A DNA stretch of 64,000 bases from Schizosaccharomyces osmophilus (Eukaryota > Ascomycota > Schizosaccharomycetes > Schizosaccharomycetales > Schizosaccharomycetaceae), in NCBI RefSeq assembly GCF_027921745.1, contig NC_079239.1, positions 3,127,501-3,191,500 of the forward strand. The letters are read 5' to 3'. Position 1 is the first letter of the stretch; the number at the start of each line of letters is the position of its first letter. Below the pieces are notes generated by a model. It searched no databases. It saw only the letters and a program-made list of their open reading frames with translations, and was not told the origin of the DNA. Below, in pieces: positions 21,782 through 32,311 of the stretch. The position numbers and the translations under genes are program-made.

Positions 21782-24379
21782 ATGGAAAGTAGGAAAAGCA
21801 AGTTTTCTTGGAGAGATTTGGAGTATTGCGACAAGCCTGCGTCTCGAAGTGGCCCGTTGAGGATCGTAGCCCATATTGATCAGGATGCATTTTATGCCCA
21901 AGTGGAAATTGTGAGGCTAGGAATTAATCCATCTACTCCTTTTGCCGTGCAACAATGGCAAGGTCTTATTGCTGTAAACTATCCAGCTAGAGACGCAAAC
22001 GTTTCGAGACATGAAACCATCACAGAAGCCAAGAAAAAATGTCCTGAACTTCAAGTTGCACACGTAAAAACTTGGAAGGCGGGTGATACAGAAGCCAAGT
22101 ACCATGAAAACCCAGACCCAAATAATTTTAAAGCTTGCTTGGATCCGTACAGGCATGAAAGTGTCAAGATTTTAAACATCATAAAAAACCATGCGCCTAT
22201 CGTGAAGAAGGCTAGTATTGATGAATGCTTTATAGAACTTACGGGTGAGGTAAAGAGACTTGTTTTGGAGGAATACCCATTTTTAAAAGCATCACCAGAC
22301 AATCTGGAAACATCCCTTCCCGCAGCTCCAGTGCTTCTATGGACGCATGATTATGGAATATTGATTGATCGAAACGGAGGCGATGCTGGTGAAGAATATG
22401 AACAGGACTGGGATGATGTCTTTCTTTATTATGCAGCGAGAATAGTGAAAGCAATCCGCGATGATATTTTCGAATCGCTGCATTATACATGTTCCGCTGG
22501 TGTTTCTTTCAACCCAATGCTTGCAAAGCTGGTTAGCTCTCGAAATAAACCAAACAAACAAGCAGTTTTATGTCGCAGCGGTATAAAGGAATATCTCGGA
22601 TCGCTAAGCATTACCGATATAAGAATGTTGGGCGGCAAGTTTGGAGAGGAAGTGGTTCGAGTACTTGGTACTGATTCCATTTCTGATGTGTGGTCCATGC
22701 AGCTTGACAATGTTATGGGCAAACTTGGCCAGGTGAACGGTAGGCTTGTCTGGAATATGTGTCATGGCCTTGATGATACAGAAATCACAACCCAGATACA
22801 AATAAAATCCATGCTATCTGCAAAAAATTTCAGCCAAAATAAACTGAAGGATGAACATGCAGTTATCAACTGGTTTCGTGTGTTTGGCTCCGATTTACAT
22901 TCCAGATTCATGGAAGTAGAGGGCTTGCGAAGGCCTAAAACTTTGTGTCTCCATGTTCTAACTGGTTCTCTTCGTAAATCAAGATCAACCCAAATTCCTT
23001 TGGATGCTGATATTACAGTGGATTATATCGCGAGTCATTGCCTAAAGCTTCTTCGACAGCTTCAAGATGAGTACGATGTATACCCAATTGCCCATCTATC
23101 AGTCAGTTTTCAAAATATAGTAGAAAATGATAAGAGCTCAAGAGGCATAGAGTCTTTTCTACGTCCTAGCAAGGTGATTCCCAAATCGACAGCTACTTTA
23201 GATAACAGTTCAAAGCTTCATTCGGATGATAACAGTAAACCTCAACCGCAATGTCCGTCTGAAGAAATCCCAGAAGAAGCATCTCCAAAAAAGAAAAGAA
23301 GCGTTTTTGGAATGTTCAAGGATATTTCGGATAGTCCAAGTCCTACTATTCAGCAGTCATATACATGCGATGAATGTGGACATTCCATTCCTATTACTCA
23401 GAATGGAGAACACGACGATTATCATTTTGCTATCAATTTATCTCGTAAAGAAAGATTATTTGAACCGCAGCCATCTTCTGCTTCTAGTACAGATAAGCCA
23501 ACAGTTACCGCAAAAAGCAGGACATACGGACGCAGGACTGGTAGTAAACATTATATTGCACCAGTAGGTAGTCCATCACCGAAAAGGGCCTTCCTTGACG
23601 CTTTTTTTACTTCGAATCAAAGCACGTCGTCTTCATCTGCCTTGCGTAAAAAGAACAATCCAGTTAGCTCTTCAGGTTCTTCAAGCGCTACCCAGATGCA
23701 TTTGGACCTAGGGTCAACTACTGTTACATGCCCAGAATGTCTCATGGAATACAATAAAGCAAGTGAAGAAGACGTGGATTTGCATTCACGATTTCATTCT
23801 CGTACGTTAGGTGGTATAAGTCTATGTATGCAAACAGAACCGATTAAACGACTTAGCTATTCTGTCAATGGTGATTCAATCTACATGATTACAGCTGAAA
23901 GTTCATTGTTGGACCAGAAAAAAGCCGAGGAGGCTTTAAACTTTGTAAATGAAGAACTTTCTGGTGAACCCATGGAAACTATTGGTATTGATAAATATTC
24001 CATTTTCTTGTTCATGTCTGGGAGAAAATGCCTTGGGCTTTTGTTAGCAGAGCGTATAAATTCCGCATACGTGATAAGTGAAAAAGAAGACGAAAAAACA
24101 TTTTTTTCGTCCGCTGTGTATATTAAAGAGAACAAATTGCAGCGTGGATTTCTTCTTGGTGTCTCAAGGATTTGGGTTACTCCATCACGTCGAAAACAAG
24201 GAATTGCTCGCGCACTATTAGATTGCGCGACATCTTATTTTATTTATGGGTATAAAATTTCCAACAAGGAAATTGCTTTTACTCAACCAAGTGAAAGCGG
24301 AAAACGATTTATTCTATCCTGGAGTCGAGCTTTTCAAGAAGGCAAAGCAAGTGTACAATATGCTGTTTATGAAAACTAA
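21782..24379 (+). CDS. eso1: Eso1: DNA polymerase eta fused to Eco1-type cohesin acetyltransferase
   Basis: 865-aa fusion, single exon. The N-terminal half is a Y-family translesion polymerase: HIDQDAFYAQVE (D33, D35) and KKASIDECFIEL (D147, E148) supply the metal ligands, and YTCSAGVSFNPMLAKL the palm motif. Residues about 529-556 are a UBZ3-like ubiquitin-binding finger (CDECGH ... HDDYH). Then come a possible PCNA-binding stretch (TQMHLDLG), a C2H2 finger (CPECLMEY ... HSRFH, about 649-675) and the GNAT domain, with acetyl-CoA loop RRKQGIA near 803-809. The acetyltransferase half acetylates Psm3 to establish cohesion. The fusion is known in S. pombe (872 aa) and is intact here. Confidence 0.98.
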   Translation: MESRKSKFSWRDLEYCDKPASRSGPLRIVAHIDQDAFYAQVEIVRLGINPSTPFAVQQWQGLIAVNYPARDANVSRHETITEAKKKCPELQVAHVKTWKAGDTEAKYHENPDPNNFKACLDPYRHESVKILNIIKNHAPIVKKASIDECFIELTGEVKRLVLEEYPFLKASPDNLETSLPAAPVLLWTHDYGILIDRNGGDAGEEYEQDWDDVFLYYAARIVKAIRDDIFESLHYTCSAGVSFNPMLAKLVSSRNKPNKQAVLCRSGIKEYLGSLSITDIRMLGGKFGEEVVRVLGTDSISDVWSMQLDNVMGKLGQVNGRLVWNMCHGLDDTEITTQIQIKSMLSAKNFSQNKLKDEHAVINWFRVFGSDLHSRFMEVEGLRRPKTLCLHVLTGSLRKSRSTQIPLDADITVDYIASHCLKLLRQLQDEYDVYPIAHLSVSFQNIVENDKSSRGIESFLRPSKVIPKSTATLDNSSKLHSDDNSKPQPQCPSEEIPEEASPKKKRSVFGMFKDISDSPSPTIQQSYTCDECGHSIPITQNGEHDDYHFAINLSRKERLFEPQPSSASSTDKPTVTAKSRTYGRRTGSKHYIAPVGSPSPKRAFLDAFFTSNQSTSSSSALRKKNNPVSSSGSSSATQMHLDLGSTTVTCPECLMEYNKASEEDVDLHSRFHSRTLGGISLCMQTEPIKRLSYSVNGDSIYMITAESSLLDQKKAEEALNFVNEELSGEPMETIGIDKYSIFLFMSGRKCLGLLLAERINSAYVISEKEDEKTFFSSAVYIKENKLQRGFLLGVSRIWVTPSRRKQGIARALLDCATSYFIYGYKISNKEIAFTQPSESGKRFILSWSRAFQEGKASVQYAVYEN

Positions 24380-24510
24380 TCCATCAAAAATGATCTGAAA
24401 TACATGGAGATTTATTGGCTATAAATCGCTTTATTTGTGGGTAAAGAACAATACAGACATAAATAAATATATTTGTATTAATAATTAGCATCATCGAGCA
24501 TGCCAACTGG

Positions 24511-26038
24511 CTAGTTAGGAAGCGCTTCAAGAACTTTTGGAATTACTTGTTCCTTCACATCATCAGCCCAAAGGAAGTCCAAGTGTTCGTAGTGTTCAAT
24601 CTATAATTGTCAGTTCATATGTACCATCGTGAAACATACCTCTATTTCCTGCGCTTGGGGTGGAAGCGCAGTACGCATGTATTCCATGTTAATAAGTGTG
24701 TCTTTTCCGCCCCATAAAAGTAGAATCGGACACTTAATATTACTGGTAGGAAACAGAGGCACTTGATAATGGCGAGCTGTATAGCCAGTTATGACTGCTA
24801 AATCATCATCGTATAGCTGAAATGTGCAATTTTTGATAATCTGAAGCCAGTGAACACAGCTTTTGACACTGGAAAACGAATACAAATGAGCGTAACCACA
24901 TAGCTTTTGATTTGCTGAAATGTTTTTTAAATCCCAATCGAAAAGCAATTTGAGAGAGAAGTCCACAACTTTAACAAAGATAGGAGGATCTGCAGAGTTA
25001 GAAGTAGAAACACAAAGGAAAAGACATTTTACATACAACATATATTTTGCCAGAATGTCACAGAGGGAAAAAGTGATCGCCTACCAAAAAGATTATACAT
25101 AATTTTTGGGTTTGCTTTTACTAAATAATCAACTAGATGATTTGAAAATCCCCTAGGAGTAAAGGCAGGAGCTAGGGCGATGAAAATGTTGACTTTGTTG
25201 TTTAAAGAGTTGTTTAAACTTAATGAGGCGAATGCCTGAGCGGTACCTTGAGAAAATCCAATATAGCTAAGTTTCTCTTCCCCAGTCTCATGAAGTATAT
25301 AATCGACTGTGTTAGGGATGTCAAACATAGCCATATCATCTAAGGAAAAATTCCAAAACTCTTCATCCTTGGGCTTGTATATAACGTGTTTCCTGCTATA
25401 CTTGTTTCCTCTATTGTTTCCAAGCTAAAACACGTTAGTCGAACATGACTGTTACATATGAATATGCTTTCACATTTTGAGAAGGGGTTTTGTACATTTT
25501 CAACGTAAAACCCGTTCCTCAGCTTACCCAAACATCATAGCCATTGTCAACCAAAACGAAAGGTAGATTCCGTTCTGGTTCGTTGACTGCCACCCAAAGA
25601 TCAGAGTTTGTCATGAGCCCGTGGTGGCAGTACACGACACCTCGTTTTTTGGTTCTTTTTTTGGAAGGATGGGTAATCCGATGTAAGCAAAGAATAAAGT
25701 TGTCCTCGGTGCGCAACAAGTGCTCCTCTGCTTTGTATCCAAAAGCTTCACAAATCTCGTAAATATTTCTGCACTTTTGGATGGTATCAGTCATACCATC
25801 AGTTGTTTTCGTGGTAATGTAATAATGGTAAATACGAATAACTCTTCTTCGTCCCCATTCTCGAATTCGGTCTGGGATCAAGTAAATAAATACACGAAAA
25901 ATCAATTCGGCGTAAACGCCGATATACGCAGTGAAAAGACCAAGGTAATCAATCCTAAAGAATCATTAGCAATTGGTGGAAAGAGTGAAACTGAATGGAA
26001 GCTTACCAGGGGATCCGTTGTCTAAAAGCTCCTGTCAT
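24511..26038 (-). CDS. Triglyceride lipase / steryl-ester hydrolase (Tgl1/Yeh family), five exons
   Basis: Alpha/beta-hydrolase acting on neutral lipids. Exons 26007..26038, 25528..25954, 25037..25424, 24640..24989 and 24511..24600; introns of 52, 103, 47 and 39 nt. The product is 428 aa. The N-terminus (MTGAFRQRIPWIDYLGLFTAY) leads into a membrane-anchor-like hydrophobic segment. Then come the AB-hydrolase lipase region (YCHHGLMTNSDLWV, WLGNNRGNKYS), nucleophile S211 in GFSQG, acid D379 in WGGKDTL, and His405 (or H402) in EHYEHLDFLW. Position matches S. pombe SPBC16A3.12c. It ends only 131 bp from the convergent eso1. Confidence 0.92.
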
Positions 26039-26703
26039 CGAGAAAATATGATATATTTAACAATTGCTTGGATTTCGACAAAGTGAAAGATAATAAGTTT
26101 TATATAAAAGAGACTTTATTTATTCAAATCAATCGTAAGTCTTGGTTAGCCCAAATTGTTCCATGACTGTTGGTTTGCAGAGTAAGAGGTTATTGTTGAG
26201 ATCGCCAAGAGCTTAATAAAACACTTTAAGACTTTACGCACATTCTCATTTGCAAATGATATTTTCTTAAATAAATAGAGAATGGTTCCTTTTTTTCTCT
26301 CTAGAATTTACAGCTTTTTATTGCCACGATAAGAAATACTATGACCACAGAAAAGGAAAGGTATTTACATAAACCATTCGAGTGTCCCGGAGCTTTCAAT
26401 GAAACTGATAAGTAAGTAGAATTGGCTGAAGGATTCTTATACAAAGCAAGGATACCATCGCTTTCCTTGAAAAGGCGTATATGTCTGATGGTCAGGAATT
26501 ACATGAACTTCCCTTTTACAATGACCCTAATGACCTTGAAATTTTAATAACTTTTTTCGACTCCTTATTCCAATTCCAAAGGGTATTGGTGGTGTTTGTT
26601 TACACATTATGCCCGTTGTCGTATTTGTTTACAATTGGAAACAAGGTATATAAGAAGAGAACAGCAGACTACTGTCTTTACCGGTCCACCTCACTCGACA
26701 AAG
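26039..26703. other. Divergent intergenic lipase / meu7
   Basis: 665 bp promoter region. It holds a perfect FLEX-type site at 26593..26603 and a second TTTGTTTAC near 26624. No gene. Confidence 0.5.
26593..26603. promoter_or_regulatory. FLEX-type forkhead site upstream of meu7
   Basis: TGTTTGTTTAC is the exact reverse complement of GTAAACAAACA, the core of the FLEX element bound by meiotic forkhead factor Mei4. It is 101 bp upstream of the ATG. S. pombe meu7 is meiotically up-regulated, which fits. Confidence 0.65.
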
Positions 26704-28743
26704 ATGAAGTTGTCATTAAAGAATTTGGGATTGTCAATCGGACTCGTGTCGGGTGTTGTGTCCCCGGTCCTAGCATTAGGTGCTGAAGATTGGAAAAAGC
26801 AATCTATATACTCTGTTTTAACCGATCGATTTGCTACAAAGGACGTAGTTCCTCGTTGCAACATTCGTTTGCAAGAGTACTGTGGAGGAGACTGGAGTGG
26901 AATACAAGATCATCTTGACTATATCCAGGAACTGGGCTTCACAGCACTTTTACTTTCTCCTGTCGCAGAAGTGGTTGAAAATACTGAGAAATCGAATTTG
27001 TGTAAAGGTTACCAAGGATATTCGTATCGCCTCAATACCCGTTTTGGCACCGAAAAAGAGTTACGAGAGCTTTCTGATGCACTTCATATGCGTGGCATGA
27101 ACTTGATGGTTGATGTGGTAATTAATCATTTGGATCTCCATGAAGTAGGTGAGATAATTGACGAGGAATATGATTCTTCTGACGAAGAAGACAATGATGA
27201 TGAGAATTGCGTTGTACTTGACGATGAAGATTCAACTGATGAAGACGACTCAATTCCTTGTGAAGAATGCAGCTTTCCGGACCACAACGATGAAGATTCA
27301 ACTGATGAAGACGACTCAATTCCTTGTGAAGAATGCAGCTTGCCTGACCACAACGATGAAGATTCAACTGATGAGGACGACTCAATTCCTTGTGAAGAAT
27401 GCAGCTTGCCTGACCACAACGATGAAGATTCAACTGATGAGGACGACTCAATTCCTTGTGAAGAATGCAGCTTTCCGGACCACAACGATGAAGATTCAAC
27501 TGATGAAGACGACTCAATTCCTTGTGAAGAATGCAGCTTGCCTGACCACAACGATGAAGATTCAACTGATGAGGACGACTCAATTCCTTGTGAAGAATGC
27601 AGCTTGCCGGACCACAACGATGAAGATTCAACTGATGAGGACGACTCAATTCCTTGTGAAGAATGCAGCTTGCCTGACCACAATAAAAATCTGATTTTTA
27701 TTAAGGAAGCATTAAAGGAATATATACACTCATTTGTGAAGGACTTCAAGGTCGATGGAATTCGTATTGGCTCAGCAAATCATTTTCCCAAAGAATATCT
27801 ACCAGAGTTTTGTGAAGCAGCTGGAGTGTATTGCATGGCGGAGTCATTGTCGCAAGATGCAATTGAAATTTGCGATGGACAAAACTCGATTGAAGGATTG
27901 ATGAATCATCCGGTTGAGGATGCAGCCAGAGTGGCTTTTCTTTCTAGCAACCTCGATGGAATGATCAATTTGGCTGATGCAATGACAGATATCCGTGGTC
28001 TTTGTCGTGACCCTCTATCTTTGGCAAATTTTGTTGAGACCCCTTACTTATCAAGAATGGCGTCCATCACCAGCGATCCTGCTGCCCTTAAGAATGCGAT
28101 CGCATTTCTTCTTATGGGTGATGGCATTCCTATAATGTATTATGGTCAAGAGCTTGCATTGAGAGGTACTACTGATCCTTATACTCGGCCAGTTTTTTGG
28201 GAAAAAGGCTTTCCTAAAAAAAATCCTTATTACTACTTTACCTCTGTCGTTAACAACTTTCGCAATGCTATGTTTAAAAGTGACAGTGGGGAAACCTTCT
28301 TGACTTCTCAATCCGATATTAGCATTGTTGATGGCAGAGTAATGTTGCTTCAGCGTGGAGAAGTAATCACGGTACTTAATAATTTGGGCTCGTTTTATAT
28401 CCGTTTTCACTATACTGTCTCTGCTCTCGAACACAAGTGGATTGACATTATTACTTGTAAGACTGTTCCCGTGGAAGATAATCGTCAAGTTTTTATAATC
28501 CGTAATGGCGATCCTATGATTCTGTACCCCGAATATAAGAGTTATGAACTCGGTATCTGTCCTTCTCCTAGCATTCCTACCGAAGACAGGTTCTTCGCTA
28601 CTCCAGTTTCAGATCCCTCTTCGTCTTTTTCTTCAACCTTACCAGACCCAGAGGGCCCTCAGGCCTCCAAAGCAACAGAACCAAAGCAAAGTGCAAACAG
28701 TATAATTATTGCATTGTTTGTTTCTTTGATTATGATTTTGTGA
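26704..28743 (+). CDS. meu7: Secreted/GPI alpha-amylase homologue Meu7 (Aah4) with acidic repeat insertion, probably inactive
   Basis: 679 aa from the ATG at 26704. An N-terminal signal peptide ([16 protein letters not shown]) and a hydrophobic C-terminus after a Ser/Pro stretch fit a GPI-anchored wall protein. The glycoside-hydrolase 13 barrel is recognisable: [25 protein letters not shown] and region I DVVINH (residues 137-142). Where domain B should lie, seven 22-residue acidic Cys-containing repeats are inserted. Region II reads [12 protein letters not shown]: the nucleophile Asp is Gly356. The acid/base E380 (YCMAESL) remains. Region IV reads FVETPYLSR: the transition-state Asp is Tyr448. 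Catalysis is therefore unlikely. Position matches S. pombe SPBC16A3.13 (meu7/aah4), and related Aah proteins act in spore-wall formation. Confidence 0.9.
   Translation: MKLSLKNLGLSIGLVSGVVSPVLALGAEDWKKQSIYSVLTDRFATKDVVPRCNIRLQEYCGGDWSGIQDHLDYIQELGFTALLLSPVAEVVENTEKSNLCKGYQGYSYRLNTRFGTEKELRELSDALHMRGMNLMVDVVINHLDLHEVGEIIDEEYDSSDEEDNDDENCVVLDDEDSTDEDDSIPCEECSFPDHNDEDSTDEDDSIPCEECSLPDHNDEDSTDEDDSIPCEECSLPDHNDEDSTDEDDSIPCEECSFPDHNDEDSTDEDDSIPCEECSLPDHNDEDSTDEDDSIPCEECSLPDHNDEDSTDEDDSIPCEECSLPDHNKNLIFIKEALKEYIHSFVKDFKVDGIRIGSANHFPKEYLPEFCEAAGVYCMAESLSQDAIEICDGQNSIEGLMNHPVEDAARVAFLSSNLDGMINLADAMTDIRGLCRDPLSLANFVETPYLSRMASITSDPAALKNAIAFLLMGDGIPIMYYGQELALRGTTDPYTRPVFWEKGFPKKNPYYYFTSVVNNFRNAMFKSDSGETFLTSQSDISIVDGRVMLLQRGEVITVLNNLGSFYIRFHYTVSALEHKWIDIITCKTVPVEDNRQVFIIRNGDPMILYPEYKSYELGICPSPSIPTEDRFFATPVSDPSSSFSSTLPDPEGPQASKATEPKQSANSIIIALFVSLIMIL
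27223..27684 (+). repeat. Seven tandem 66-bp coding repeats in meu7
   Basis: Units start at 27223, 27289, 27355, 27421, 27487, 27553 and 27619 and stay in frame (22 residues, [16 protein letters not shown] then S-F/L-PDHN). They differ by only a few silent or F/L changes. The variant pattern (GAA-Phe, GAA-Leu, GAG-Leu, then GAG-Phe, GAA-Leu, GAG-Leu, GAG-Leu) suggests duplication of a three-unit block. Each unit has two Cys. Confidence 0.97.
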
Positions 28744-29188
28744 TTTCGTGAGTGAAACCCTGTTAGGTATCCTGTGATCTACAGATTTTTACTTTTGTAT
28801 CGTGTTCCGACATGAAAAAATAATTAGTAATTAGTAATTAATATTTTTGTTGTAAATGTCTTTATTAAAAGATTCAGTAGGAATAGGAACCATTGCCTAT
28901 ACGAGCAGCAATTGTGCGTATTTCCGCGTGAAGAAAATAATCATTTCTAGAAGCGTAAACAAAAGTCATTCTTTTACATTAGAAAGCAATATTAATTTAA
29001 GTAAAAGCAGATGGTCATAGAAATGATCTTTCCTATGGATGTCGAACCGTCGTTTCGTGGTGAGAACCGCTTACCAGAAGCTTGCGTTTTCAGTTACCAT
29101 TGAACATAGAGGTTTGGTAAAGTAATGATTAATATCCTCATTTTTATAGTTTCTTAAAGTAGCATTTCTATTCTTTATATAAATTTCG
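28744..29188. other. Intergenic meu7 / mitoribosomal gene
   Basis: 445 bp. Contains a short AATTAGT direct repeat near 28822. Nothing else seen. Confidence 0.5.
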
Positions 29189-30004
29189 ATGAATTTCTTG
29201 AGAATTCCTTCAGCATTTCACGGTGTTCGTTGCGCAAATTCACAATCGTTTTTTTTGCAATGCTTCAAGAGCATACCTAGCAGAATACAGAGTAACCACT
29301 TCAAATGCTATCATACGGTACCTGAGATACCTGAAAGGAACCTGAACCCGCTGTTTAGTGAACATGGAATGAAGGTTGCTTGGGACGAGCATCAAGGACA
29401 CGTCGTAAAGAGCTTGAATGATCGAGTAAAAGGGACCGAGTTGGAGGACCATTCTATGTTTAATATTATCTTCCAAACAGCTGTGCTTCCAGAACATGCA
29501 GCTACGTTTCAGTTTGCAAGTCAAGCCTACAACAATCATTTCTTTTTTGAGTCCTTAATAAGTGCTGAAAAGGCAAAAGCAGACCCCAAATTTCAACTTG
29601 AAGGTAATTCTGTTATTCAGCAAGCTATACTTGAAAATTTTGAGTCAAAAGAGGACTTGCTATCAAAGATCAAGCAACTCGCGTCCAATACATTCGGTGC
29701 CGCATGGATTTGGGTTGTCCTCGATGACTATAACAGACTACAGGTGATGCGGACATTCCAGGCAGGAACACCTTTTCTGTGGACAAGATCGCAATCCAAT
29801 GATCCACATCTCGTTCCTTCTGTTCCTGATCACAGCATGAGACCACGAAACTACTCCCATGTTCCAATTTTCAACCTTTGCCTTTGGGACCATGCTTACT
29901 TTACAGACTTTGGTCTCTTTCAACGCGAGCAGTACATTGATACATGGTTCCAAAGTATCAACTGGTCTGTGGTTGAAAATCGGCTTAAGCAATCCTTAGT
30001 CTAA
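29189..30004 (+). CDS. Mitochondrial small ribosomal subunit protein mS42/S26, SOD-fold
   Basis: 271 aa, single exon, with a mitochondrial-type Arg/Ser-rich N-terminus. The body has the Fe/Mn superoxide-dismutase fold: FASQAYNNHFFFESL near residue 110 and LCLWDHAYFTDFG near 235. In true SODs the last motif is D-V-W-E-H-A-Y. Here the ligand Asp is replaced (Cys) and the first-His region is altered, so metal-dependent dismutase activity is unlikely. This agrees with the Rsm26/mS42 family of mitoribosome subunits. S. pombe SPBC16A3.14 holds the same position after meu7. Confidence 0.88.
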   Translation: MNFLRIPSAFHGVRCANSQSFFLQCFKSIPSRIQSNHFKCYHTVPEIPERNLNPLFSEHGMKVAWDEHQGHVVKSLNDRVKGTELEDHSMFNIIFQTAVLPEHAATFQFASQAYNNHFFFESLISAEKAKADPKFQLEGNSVIQQAILENFESKEDLLSKIKQLASNTFGAAWIWVVLDDYNRLQVMRTFQAGTPFLWTRSQSNDPHLVPSVPDHSMRPRNYSHVPIFNLCLWDHAYFTDFGLFQREQYIDTWFQSINWSVVENRLKQSLV

Positions 30005-30319
30005 AAATTCCAGCTCAATTGTACAATTTAGAAAGCAAATCTTTTGATATTGAAAAGCTACATTACACTTGAATGTATGTGCACCATAAGTATTTTATTT
30101 AGTCATGGGTAAAAAATTATAGAAGTAGACTCAAAAGTCAATAAATATAAAAGGAAATAGAAATATTGGAAGCAAATAGATATTTAAGGAACCCTAACTC
30201 ATAAGCCAGCATATTTCAGCTGTGTCGTGTTTAGTCATGAATGAGATATAATAGCAAAGGAAAAGCAAATCAAGAAGATGAGCTGAAGGTCTTTCCAAAA
30301 AAAAATACGAAGGGGAAGA
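30005..30319. other. Convergent intergenic, start of synteny-junction interval
   Basis: 315 bp between two 3' ends. No element recognised. Confidence 0.45.
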
Positions 30320-31144
30320 TCAAGGGATGTGGATCGATTTTTCTTGAGGATGAACAGTGTAGTCAGATCTCGAAGTAGGGTTTCGGATAAGGATCTTGGG
30401 CTTTTCCTCTTCTTCTTCATCGTCCCTAGTTTGAGTTTCTTCGTTTTCATCGTACGCCTTGGACTTCTTGCCAAGGATAACGTTAAATATAAGGACTAGC
30501 GCAAAGATACCCATCTCTAAAACAAAGACGAGACCATAATCGATGGCAGCTAGCACATCCCATCGGTCAAAAGGTAATGATATGAAGGACAAAAGAGCAC
30601 CCGCAGAATCAATGATCAAGAAAATGTATGAAATTCCTCGAACAGTCTTCTGGCGGAAAATTTGAATATACTGAGGAAGAAAGCCAATGTTGACAAGGAT
30701 GGTGGCTAAAACACCCATTAATGTAACAGGCCATTCGACATGGCGACGCATGCCTAGCTGGATGGTAAGAATGAGCATGGCCTGTAAACCAGCGGAAAGA
30801 GCAGCAAGAGCACCGACGACGATAAAAGATTTACGGGCCGACCAGCCTTCGCCGTAGATGAGACACTGGAAGAAGGTCACTAAAGACAGCAATTGAAAGA
30901 GTTCAGGCTGAATTTTAAGTGCAATGTTGAGGTCCTGTACCAAGTTATAGACGGAAAGGGGGACCGACGCAATTACCCAGCTAAAGATGAAGAGAGTATC
31001 GAGGCCAGCAGTGGATTTTGCACGATAATTTTTAATGGCTTGGGGAATCAATTGCACACACCAGCAAACCGTGCCAAGGACAGCAAGCGCTGTAGCGGCT
31101 CCCTTGTTGGGAAAAGTACCTGGAGGATTGTTATGTTCAGACAT
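30320..31144 (-). CDS. PQ-loop repeat seven-span membrane protein
   Basis: 274 aa from the ATG at 31144; the frame extends upstream without an ATG. Two PQ-loop repeats are visible: LIPQAIKNYRAKSTAGLD (P34-Q35) and FLPQYIQIFRQKTVRGIS (P157-Q158), within about seven hydrophobic spans. The tail is strongly acidic. The family includes vacuolar/lysosomal cationic amino-acid or cystine exporters (Ypq, cystinosin) and fission-yeast Stm1. The substrate and exact orthologue are uncertain. It lies at the junction between blocks that are on different S. pombe chromosomes. Confidence 0.85.
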   Translation of the reverse strand: MSEHNNPPGTFPNKGAATALAVLGTVCWCVQLIPQAIKNYRAKSTAGLDTLFIFSWVIASVPLSVYNLVQDLNIALKIQPELFQLLSLVTFFQCLIYGEGWSARKSFIVVGALAALSAGLQAMLILTIQLGMRRHVEWPVTLMGVLATILVNIGFLPQYIQIFRQKTVRGISYIFLIIDSAGALLSFISLPFDRWDVLAAIDYGLVFVLEMGIFALVLIFNVILGKKSKAYDENEETQTRDDEEEEEKPKILIRNPTSRSDYTVHPQEKSIHIP

Positions 31145-32311
31145 TGCGAGACAGGCGAAAAAGAAACAAAAAAGTGCTTGAGCAATAAACCAATGAATAG
31201 CCAAATACTCACAGAAATTGGTTCAAAACAGTAAGGGATTTAGAAATATTTAGAAATAAAAAAAAAAAAAAAGGAAATTATAAAACAAATGAAGTAGAAT
31301 CTGGTATACTGCAAGATAATTGAGGAAAAATGATGGAAGCTGAGTTGAAATAAAATAAAAAGAATTCTTTGCAAATACAACTAATTGTTCTATACTGTAT
31401 CTTAAACTTGAAAGTTCACTTTTTTTTTTTTTTTTTATACAACTAGTTGGTTCTGGTTAGACACAAATTTCTCATATACCAAATTTGTCGTTAAACCTAT
31501 TTTTTTTAAATAAAGTGAGAATCGCCACGAGTGAAGTAGAGCGTACGTACTTAAATTATATTGGTTTTGCTTACTATGGTGTATCGATAGGAAATTGATG
31601 AAATTTCGCATGTAAATAAAAGTAACGTAAACAAAAAAAAAATGAGCAGACGAACAGCATTATAAAAAATCAAAAAGAGATAGAAATAATTAATTGAAAA
31701 ATAAGAAAAAAAGATTGGCAAAATTGACAGCGGAACCAACTGAGAATGGAATCTATGCATAGTTGTGTTCTCAAAGGTCGAAGAACAATCGAGTAGCGCC
31801 TTTCTGTAATTGATTATAAGTTTTTTACTGGGGTTTTCAACCCGTTTTTGTGCAACTGGCTCGATATAGGTTGTTTTGGCTTGCTGCTTTACGGTGAATT
31901 GTTTGTTTACATGAGACACAAGAGTCCGTTCATGAGAAATCTGTTCTCCTTGAGCTGGAAAACGAAAAAGAGAAATAAAAACAAAAAGAAGAAGAAAAAA
32001 CAAAAAGGAAAATGTCGTCTACGTCAAGATTGCCTCAAAACAATTCCTCCTTGGAATTCTATAAATGCTTTCCTAAGAGGTATTCTGGACTTGACCAAAA
32101 CACATCACCTACCAACCCATCCATCCTACAACTGTTGAATTGTTTCCATTTGAAGGACCTTTCCACTTTTGCTCTTTTCTGAATTTCATCGTAAGGAATT
32201 GAAAAATACACTGGACTGCAATTGGGGTTCTTTCTCTTGTTGTCATAGTTGATCGTTCTTGAATTCTGACTTTTCAATAGATACTTTCCTTGAAGAATCC
32301 TTAGCAGCATC
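31145..32311. other. Divergent intergenic PQ-loop gene / psp3
   Basis: 1.17 kb with a 14-nt A run near 31259, a 17-nt T run (31420..31436) and a perfect FLEX-type TGTTTGTTTAC at 31900..31910. No gene recognised. Confidence 0.5.

Noticed and set aside
27122-27749. Long minus-strand frames with Ser- and Leu/His-rich repeats
   Set aside because: They arise because the 66-bp repeat is a multiple of three and open in several frames; the plus strand encodes the amylase homologue.
31551-32003. 150-codon minus-strand frame upstream of psp3
   Set aside because: No ATG start, composition follows AT-rich DNA, no family features.
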